Below, piece after piece: positions 8,521 to 15,819 of a stretch of 20,690 nucleotides of DNA. The notes below the pieces were generated by a model. That model did not search any database and was not told the DNA's origin. It saw only the letters and a list, made by a program, of their open reading frames with translations. The position numbers were made by a program, and so were the translations under genes. This DNA is from Cymbomonas tetramitiformis (Eukaryota; Chlorophyta; Pyramimonadophyceae; Pyramimonadales; Pyramimonadaceae): contig LGRX02009906.1 of NCBI GenBank assembly GCA_001247695.2, forward strand, positions 1 to 20,690, read 5' to 3'. The stretch's first letter is position 1. Each line of letters begins with the position of its first letter.

Positions 8521-8952
8521 ATGGCGCTGACCCGGCAGGTTCAGCGAGTCTTGCTTTGGTTAGATGGTTTTGACGAGGATGAAGATATGATAAATCATGT
8601 GACCATTTTCGGTCATACACCTTGCGTAAACTGTAATGCGGAAAACGTATACGTGCATTGCGAAAGGCCTATCATTCAGGGAAATTGGGACTTGGACGAA
8701 ATCTCTGCAGGATACCGTTATGTACGCCGAACTCGGTTTTTCCTATTCTTTACCTTGATGCATCTCGAACGATTTCCCTCCAGGAACCCTTGGACGGGGA
8801 AGTGGGTAACGCCTAGAAATCTGAAAATACCTGTGGACAAGATAAATGATTTATTGTTACCGGAGCAGCGCGGCGAGAGTATAGAGCAATATTTAGGAGC
8901 TTGCAACTGTGCGGCGGATATGCCTGACGAGGACTTGGACTTTGGCTTCTAA
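8521..8952 (+). CDS. Small CxxC/CxC protein, diverged paralogue
   Basis: A 143-residue protein; the ATG at 8521 has an excellent context (GAAATGG). It shares the layout of the gene at 8037: CVNCNAEN (CxxC), then YRYVRRTRFFLFF versus WRFIRETRETWYF, then VTPRNLKIPVDKINDLL versus LTPKTMAVPTDFIPELI, and a C-terminal CNC versus CKC. It has a longer acidic N-terminus (GFDEDEDM) and an acidic tail. The 88-bp gap to the previous gene contains the leader word ATTTATTTTCGC shared with its paralogues. Alone among the plus-strand genes it has no palindrome directly upstream. Function unknown; metal binding is inferred. Confidence 0.7.
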   Translation: MALTRQVQRVLLWLDGFDEDEDMINHVTIFGHTPCVNCNAENVYVHCERPIIQGNWDLDEISAGYRYVRRTRFFLFFTLMHLERFPSRNPWTGKWVTPRNLKIPVDKINDLLLPEQRGESIEQYLGACNCAADMPDEDLDFGF

Positions 8953-9102
8953 GAACATGCTAATTGTACCAATTGTTTTAAGAAAAAAATTGTTAGTTCT
9001 AAGTAGTGTTTTATTCATACCCTGCATCATTTTCGCTACTTCCGTATACAGCGTTCTCATCATTCCATACTCGCAGTGTGGGTATGACCTAGTGCAACTG
9101 CT

Positions 9103-9124
9103 TGACAATCGTATACGATTGTCA
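9103..9124. repeat. Single palindrome copy upstream of the F-box fragment
   Basis: One unmodified core in a partial 58-bp-type unit (flank CTAGTGCAACTGCT on the left, CACGTGAGTCTGAG on the right). It lies 93 bp before the start of the short F-box frame at 9218. Confidence 0.9.
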
Positions 9125-9217
9125 CACGTGAGTCTGAGTGTCGAAGCTATTGCCCTTCGGCTGTTTCGAAATATAAGGGGTTGAAGTAATAGATAAACGT
9201 CATTTTTTTTACACATA

Positions 9218-9433
9218 ATGCATCTTCCGAATAACGTCTTGTTAAAAATCTTTCAGGCCATTCCTTACGGACCTGATCATTCCAATGAACCGTTATGTAT
9301 GTATCTCGGGAATCTCTGCCGAATATCGGGTATGTGCAACATTTTTATTGTGCACGCTGATAGTATTATTACAATTAATTGGATATTATGTGATACCCTG
9401 AATTGTATGTTTTGTGGGTGTCCTCGGTTCTAG
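9218..9433 (+). pseudogene. Truncated F-box gene fragment
   Basis: A 71-residue frame starting MHLPNNVLLKIFQAIPYGPD. It aligns with the first 45 residues of the F-box protein at 5654: LPxxVLxKIFxA, then NEPLCMYLGNLCRI versus DEPASVYLKDLCRI. After that it diverges and stops at 9431-9433, so the C-terminal ~220 residues of the family are missing. It may be a dead copy, or a first exon whose partner lies elsewhere. It is the last gene of the plus-strand cluster and faces the 3' end of the methyltransferase-like gene. Confidence 0.55.
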
Positions 9434-9477
9434 GGTCGGGGCCCGCCAGTGTCAAATTTCCTAGCATTCATGCAGAT

Positions 9478-12400
9478 TTACACGCTAGGTACAGGGTTGG
9501 GGTCCTCGAGCAACGCTGCCGCGAGAGCGGCTGACATCTCGAAACAAGCTTGTGGCTGCTCAGCCTCCATACCCGTGTCTGGCTGCACATTCCCCATGTC
9601 AAAATAGGCCGCGACTTCTTGCAATTCCATTACGTGGTCATCAGGCACATTGGCATTTTGTTTTTCTATCAGCGCTATGTCACCTGCGAGCACCTCGGAA
9701 TACCGTGCTCTGGCCATTTTCACCACCTCTGCATCCATGTCGATCGAAAGGACATGCCTTTGCTCCATATACCCCGCCATGGAGGCTGGAGCCGTTCCGC
9801 AAGGAAATTCCATAACACAAGCATCCATGTTGCTGTACAAGCGCATCAGCTCACGGTAAAGACGGATTGGCTTCTGAACGCTGCGAATATTTTGTCCATC
9901 TTCTTTCTTCAGGTACTCCTTAGGTGGCAGCGGTACCTCCTGTTCATAAACAAACAACACACGCGAGTCTGAGTGTCCGACCTAGTGCACCTGCTTGACA
10001 ATCGTATACGATTGTCACACGTGAGTCTGGGTGTCCGAGCTAGTGCACCTGCTTGACAATCGTATACGATTGTCACACGCGAGTCTGAGTGTCGGACCTA
10101 GTGCACCTGCTTGACAATCGTATACGATTGTCACACGTGAGTCTGGGTGTCCGAGCTAGTGCACCTGCTTGACAATCGTATACGATTGTCACACGCGAGT
10201 CTGAGTGTCGGACCTAGTGCACCTGCTTGACAATCGTATACGATTGTCACACGCGAGTATGAGTGTCGGACCTAGTGCACCTGCTTGACAATCGTATACG
10301 ATTGTCACACGTGAGTCTGGGTGTCCGAGCTAGTGCACCTGCTTGACAATCGTATACGATTGTCACTTGCGAGTCTAAATGTCGGACCTAGTGCACCTGC
10401 TTGACAATCGTATACGATTGTCACACGTGAGTCTGGGTGTCCGAGCTAGTGCACCTGCTTGACAATCGTATACGATTGTCACTTGCGGGTCTGCGTGTCT
10501 GAGCTAGTGCACCTGCTTGACAATTTTGTTTAGCGGAGTTGCAAAATGTTCATGACAAGATATGAATGCATACCAGGATTCTTACCATGCTGTTCGTGAA
10601 CGCGTTCGCAAACTTTCCGACCGTTGTTCGCAGCGGGGCCCACTTCGGTAGCTTATTACTCTTTGAGGGATCTTCCACCAAGTGCAGCAACACATACGGT
10701 TGCAAAACGCTGACTGGACCAGCCGCATTATTACCTATGCGTCCTCCGCCTCGATTCCAGTATTGAACCGTTTGGTGGCATGTCCATTGCAGCGGCCATC
10801 CTTTGGTCGAAGCGCAGAAGGCATCGATGATTGCTTGCTGCCTCGATATCGCGAAGATTTTTCCATTAATATTCACATTACTGCGGGTAGTCGAGTCCGG
10901 TAAGAATAGAATCACAATGCCACCATAATCCATAGTCGACATGCAAATACCACCCATGTATGAGTAGAAGTCTGTTGAATAGGTATCCCATACCTCAGAA
11001 AACAGCCCAAAAGGACCATCCACAAAGATCAGATCCACTCCATAGCGAGCGTGTTGCAATGTTTTTTCATTGCGCCAATTGACCATGACTTGATTGCTGC
11101 GTGGACCCTTATTCCTTTCGGCGCGAGATTTGTTAACCTGTGGAACATTGCTTTCATCAGTCTGCTTTGAAATACATACGCAGGAAATACTTAATACATT
11201 GCAATGTAGATATTTGAACAGCTCTAACCTTTATTCCGAACTCCAGCAAACCCGTCAGAAGCTTATTCAGCAACGCGTGATGGCACTTGTTGAAGTCCAC
11301 CGGCTGCTGGACTCCCTCGGCAGCATGCAGCTCCTTGTGTTCGATTTTCAGCTCCATGAATTCAATCACCGCGCTCTTCGGCTCCCAATCAGGATCGAAA
11401 ATCTCCGATTCGTTCAGAGCATCCGGCATCCCCTCGCCCCGGCGTGACGCTTTCACACGGAGTTCCAGCCATTCCCAAACGGCCTGTAATACGCATCAGA
11501 ATAAGTCTTCGAACTCAGAGACAGAGCAGACTCTAAGTCAAGGTAACGCCAGAGCTTGACAATCGTATACGATTGTCACACTTCTTTTACCAACATTTAC
11601 CAACTAACCCATGGCATGATCATCACAAGTGTATAACGGGGTCACCTTCGCACTGAACGCGGCGATCTCGTCATTGATATCTGGCATTTCTTTGGCTTCC
11701 ATCATCCGCGACGCTGCCAGTACTGCAGGGGCCATATTAATCTGAGACCCAGCTGCTGCTTGAATCGCCCATAGCAAATGCAGGCAGTTTTCCTCAAACC
11801 CCCTTTTCGTATGGGTGATGCCCAACGTCTGCCGAAACCATGCGGAATCGTATACGGGTGCCTCAGTGTAGGCAGGGCCATAAAGCTTCGGAATCGTGAA
11901 CATAGCCCCAAAGCGACCGGCATTTCGAATCACGATGTAGTCATCCGGCAAGGAGTGAATGTAGCACAAGATCATACGCGTGGCTGCATAGCAAACATCA
12001 CTGTCATTAGGACTTGTAATCCTGCAACTTAAAAAAAAATACTTGTGAGGACTAACTCACCAGCGCAATCCACAAGAGTCTTGTAAGTATGCATGGTATC
12101 CTGCGATGACTTATTCACACTCTTGTCCATAGCCCTTCCTTCCTTGGAATCAACGCGCTTCCATCGTTTTGCTTTCATCATGCTCTTCATGACCTCATCG
12201 AAGCGTGCAGTGTAGAATTTGTTGGAAGATTTGATTAACATCCACACCAGAAGCTTGGTTTCCAAATCAGGCTCTCTGTGGACGTCTTGCATAAGTGTCT
12301 GGTGATGCTTTTGCACGTACGTCATATGCTGCGAATCACGGTAAGATTCCCCATCAAATTCATAGGGTCCCCAAGGGTTGTCAGCTTTTAGTTTGAGTAT

Positions 12401-15122
12401 AGTATCCTGCGTATCCTCATCATCATCATAGACGTCCCCGATAGCCTCTGCGTGTTCATACCAATCTGGGTATTTCGTCCAACCCATCAGCGAGGCAAAC
12501 TTGGCCTTGGCAGATTCGATGACATCCTTGATGAAACCAAGACGATGACAATACGAGCTGAACTCAGTGCCAGTCAAAAACTTGCCCTTGCAACTGATCC
12601 CATATTTCTGGTATAACTCCTTCCGTTTGTCCACATCGTCCACTAATACTCCTTGCTTCGCCACATTAAGAACAAAGAAAAAATATCGTACATCAAACCC
12701 TAAGGCTGATAGCGAGGTGCTTATAGCCTCTAGGGTAAGAACAGGCTGCAGTTCTTTCGGATAGTTCTTCAACTCGAGAGCTTCCTTCCGCCATTCATCT
12801 CCCAGTTTTGGATCCAGTAACCGCAAAATCTGCAAGCAAGACACGTTGGACACATGTAAGGGGGGCGACACGCTTGTCACGCGTGGGTGAGAACTGAAGC
12901 TTGCGCCAAAGCTTGACAATCGTATACGATTGTCACGCGTGAGTCAGGGGCGAAGCTAGCGCCAAAGCTTGACAATCGTATACGATTGTCACGCGTGGGT
13001 GAGAACTGAAGCTTGACAATCGTATACGATTGTCACGCGTGGTCAGGGGCGAAGCTAGCGCCAAAGCTTGACAATCGTATACGATTGTCACGCGTGGGTG
13101 AGAACTGAAGCTTGACAATCGTATACGATTGTCACGCGTGGGTGAGAACTGAAGCTTGACAATCGTATACGATTGTCACGCGTGGGTGAGAACTGAAGCT
13201 TGACAATCGTATACGATTGTCACGCGTGGGTGAGAACTGAAGCTTGACAATCGTATACGATTGTCACGCGTGGGTGAGAACTGAAGCTTGACAATCGTAT
13301 ACGATTGTCACACGTGGGTGAGGACACATGAGAGAGCGCGGAAGTTTCATACCTTTTGCGCATCCCGCTCGCGCGATTGGAGGAGGGCAACTTTTGCCGA
13401 TTGATCCCGAAGTTTGGAAATCTCGTTCGAGTAGGCCGCCGCGGTCGTATCCCTCAGATTGTTCCGATACCAAGCGTTACTCTTGGCACTAGCTTGCCTT
13501 ACCGGGAATTGTGTAAAATGCGCCAGTTGGTCTTCCGAGGCGTCGGCAATATTCAACAGCAAAATCCATTTATCGTGTTCGTGAGAGTCAACAAGACTTT
13601 CTGTTTGGTCGGTGTTCGTCAGTGTCCCGATAAGGCTCTGCGCAAACCGAAACTTGTAAAGAATTCATTCATGTACACACGGTATTTTATTGAAACGATG
13701 AAACAAACGATATCATACAAGGATCGCTTACCAAAACACAAGGAGGTGTTTCTTTCTTCAGAACTGTAATCGTTGTGGCCAACCCCTCCAGAGAGGACTT
13801 AGCAGCGGTCCCGGAACCACTTCAAAATGCTTTACGTTTCCTTGCGTCCAGGACAAGGTCAAGCCAGGCGTCATAGCGATGCTGGCCATCCACCACGACA
13901 AGCTGCATTCGCATGAACTTGTTTTTCACCCACTTCTTGTAGTCATCAGGACCACTATCGAATAGACTGAGATAGTCGGTCTCCAGATTGTGCACCATGT
14001 TGTTGAAGTTGCTTATTTCCTCAGGAGCCTCCGCATCCGCCGCTGCAAGCAACCGAAATGAACTCAGGTCTGACAATCGTATACGATTGTCAAGCTTTGT
14101 AGGAAAGTCCCGAACCCTTGCATAATACTAGTGCTGACAAGCAATGCCTCACCGGGATAAAACTTGGACATGAGCATTTGCCTATACTCTTCGTCCGTGT
14201 AATAGTGTCCAGTCCACCACGCGATGACATGTGATTTGTCCACCTCCCATCGCTCCATGATGACCTTCTTCTGCTTCTCTATTCCCTCTTGTGAAGTCGC
14301 GCGGGTAAACGAAAGTCGGTTTGAGTCCCCCTGAACATCAGCAGGATGTACCAGCAAGCCAAGAGGGGCAACTACTGGAAGCTTTTTGTCTTCTCGAGTA
14401 TTATGCTGGGGACGAAAAGTCCATTCTGAGATCACTTTTTTGATATTCAGCGGTCCTGGGAATATGTAGTCTTGCCTGTTGTCGTCATCAGTGGTCCCAG
14501 ATATCGCTGCCTTACCCTTCGGGTCACGAGCACGCTTTGGCGGTGGTGCACTCCCCGAGGTCTCGGGTGCAGGAGCTGACGCTGCCTCTGTCGCTGCCTC
14601 TGGCGCTGCATCTGCATCAGCTTTTCTCTTACCTAGCATTCTTTTAAGAGTGCCAGCAGTTTTAGGTGCGTCCGTATTCTTCAGTAATGCAACAGCTGTA
14701 TCAACTATCTCCTTACCATCTCCACCTTCCACAAGGGCCCGAATTCCACTCTCGAGGTCTTTCTTCTCCTTCTGTTTATTTGTAGCGGCATACTCGAGCA
14801 TTAGCGCAACGACTTGCTCAGCTTCTTGCTGAGCTGGTTGCTGAGCTGGTTTCGGCGCACCAACTGTAATAGTCAGCTTTCTTGGCGATTTAGCTGCAGC
14901 TTGAGGATTACTTGCGACTGGAGTGGCATCTTCACTTGCGACTGGAGTGGCAGCTCCTGCGGTACCTGGAGCAACACCAGCGGCGGGTAACTCATTTGAA
15001 CCACCTTCACCGGATGCCAAAGATCCGCTCTGAGAGGCCTGTGCACCTCCGGAGGCCATACGCTGTAAATCTCTAATTGAGCCTCCGAATTTCTTTCGAG
15101 CGGTTTGTTTTGTACGAGCCAT
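9478..15122 (-). CDS. Histone-H3-tail / ParB-like / DNA methyltransferase-like fusion protein, 8 exons
   Basis: Exons (minus strand): 15122-14153, 14042-13732, 13637-13353, 12829-12061, 11983-11646, 11483-11229, 11137-10586 and 9939-9478. All introns are GT-AG. Summed length is 3,942 nt (1,313 residues if the internal TGA is read) and every junction keeps frame. Residues 1-10 are MARTKQTARK, the exact histone H3 N-terminus through K9, then KFGG (H3 has STGG). Next come an Ala/Pro-rich linker, basic NLS-like patches (GKRKADAD ~164-171; PPPKRARD ~193-200) and a ParB-type VVVDGQHRYDAW (~372-383). After a long helical region follows a methyltransferase core of the group with motif IV before motif I: DLIFVDGPFG (~1011-1020), then KP...EFPCGTA (~1183-1210) and LSIDMD. 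DPPF is changed to DGPF, so activity is doubtful. A TGA at codon 397 (13824-13822) interrupts exon 2. Bacterial and phage ParB-methyltransferase fusions are known; the H3-tail addition is new to me. Confidence 0.8.
9940..10585 (-). repeat. Intron 7 with a nine-unit 58-bp palindrome array
   Basis: The intron runs from GTAAGAATCC (10585) to TTTATGAACAG (9940). Nearly all of it is a tandem array of exactly 58-bp units with palindrome cores starting at 9996, 10054, 10112, 10170, 10228, 10286, 10344, 10402 and 10460, plus a half-site at 10518. The core is unchanged in all nine, while the rest of the unit varies (CACGTGAGTCTGGG, CACGCGAGTCTGAG, CTTGCGAGTCTAAA). Two unit types tend to alternate, hinting at amplification as a dimer. 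Confidence 0.9.
11557..11578. repeat. Single palindrome in intron 5
   Basis: One unmodified core within the 162-nt intron 5 (11645-11484), with flanks not shared with the arrays beyond AGAGCT on the left (also seen before 6997) and CAC on the right. Confidence 0.9.
12830..13352 (-). repeat. Intron 3 with a nine-unit palindrome array, mostly 44-bp period
   Basis: The intron runs from GTATGAAACT (13352) to CTTGCTTGCAG (12830). Cores start at 12914, 12970, 13014, 13069, 13113, 13157, 13201, 13245 and 13289; the last five are spaced exactly 44 bp, the first gaps are 56, 44, 55 and 44. The spacer differs from the 58-bp family (CACGCGTGGGTGAGAACTGA and GGGGCGAAGCTAGCGCCAAA types), while the core is identical. 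Confidence 0.9.
14071..14092. repeat. Single palindrome in intron 1
   Basis: One unmodified core in the 110-nt intron 1 (14152-14043). Its right flank on the plus strand (GGAAAGTCCCGAACC) is shared with the flank after the palindrome at 5489 (GGAAGTCCCGAACC) and, less closely, with the leaders of the CxxC genes. This points to common descent of these single sites. Confidence 0.9.
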
Positions 15123-15134
15123 GCAATAATGAAA

Positions 15135-15254
15135 TCAATGACACCCCGACATGCATTTATAGGGCTGCAGGTACGCACCTCCCTCACGCCCGGCAGCCAC
15201 AGCCTGTGCCTTAGCAGTGGGCTTTCTGACTCTTGTGAACCTCCCTGTAGACAT
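15135..15254 (-). other. Possible 39-codon upstream ORF or leader exon
   Basis: Directly after a good 3' splice-like site (AATTTTACAG ending at 15255) an ATG opens a 39-codon basic frame starting MSTGRFTRVRKPTAKAQ and ending at a TGA 12 bases before the start of the H3-tail gene. It could be an upstream ORF, an alternative first exon, or chance. A TATAAA word at 15161-15156, between the two starts, offers a promoter that would exclude it from the transcript. Confidence 0.3.
15156..15161 (-). promoter_or_regulatory. Possible TATA box for the H3-tail/methyltransferase-like gene
   Basis: TATAAA on the minus strand, 33 bases upstream of the chosen ATG (15122). That spacing would put transcription start at or near the start codon. 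Such words occur by chance, and a start further upstream with a leader intron ending at 15255 is an equal possibility. Confidence 0.25.
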
Positions 15255-15334
15255 CTGTAAAATTATGAATTATTTTAATATTTTCCTAGTATATATAGAT
15301 AAAGAAAATTTATAAATATATCTACTACAATACT

Positions 15335-15690
15335 CACGTGTGACAATCGTATACGATTGTCAAGCTTCGACCGTACGGTTAATCATGATCAGATGTGCAC
15401 GAGTAGTGACAAACTCTTCGCGAATATCCAGGCAGGGTTATACGACATGCAATAGGATACACGATCTCGGCGCTAAGTCTCTCTCACGTGTGACAATCGT
15501 ATACGATTGTCAAGCTTCGACCGTACGGTTAATCATATTCAGATGTGCACGAGTAGTGACAAACTCTTCGCGAATATCCAGGCAGGGTTATACGACATGC
15601 AATAGGATACACGATCTCGGCGCTAAGTCTCTCTCACTTGTGACAATCGTATACGATTGTCAAGCTTCGACCGTACGGTTAATCATATTC
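15335..15690 (+). repeat. 150-bp tandem repeat carrying the palindrome, 2.3 copies
   Basis: Cores start at 15341, 15491 and 15641, exactly 150 bp apart. The unit contains CACGTG just before the core (CACTTG before the third), a second palindrome ACCGTACGGT about 15 bases after it, and long unique sequence; the first two units are nearly identical. The array lies between the 3' end of the transposase-like gene and the 5' end of the methyltransferase-like gene, so it sits in the upstream region of the latter. Confidence 0.9.
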
Positions 15691-15819
15691 GAATGTGGAC
15701 GAGGGTGCTAATACATGCAATGGTATACAAAATGTTTTGAATAACGTATATGAAAATGCATACACTGTAAAATATATAAGATGCCATCACAGATTTACGT
15801 TTGTATTCTAGCTAAGCAA

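Noticed and set aside
9996..10533. CRISPR-like appearance of the 58-bp array
   Set aside because: The spacers are themselves repeats of one sequence, the array is in a eukaryotic intron, and there are no cas genes.
11604..11645. Extension of exon 5 to the TAG near 11604
   Set aside because: No donor in that stretch joins in phase to the acceptor at 11484, whereas AAG/GTGACC at 11646/11645 is in phase 0.
12029..12060. First acceptor (TTAAGTTGCAG at 12032) for intron 4
   Set aside because: It puts the next exon out of frame and soon hits a stop. The acceptor TTTGCTATGCAG ending at 11984 keeps frame and was used.
13356..13769. 137-codon plus-strand open frame
   Set aside because: It is antisense to exons 2 and 3 and intron 2 of the methyltransferase-like gene, and has no recognisable features.
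15135..15254. Basic 39-codon frame MSTGRFTRVRK... as a second histone-like tail
   Set aside because: Similarity to H3 or H2A tails is only in general basic/Ser-Thr-Gly composition, and in-frame splicing to the main gene through the best donor and acceptor does not work. It is kept only as a possible uORF.
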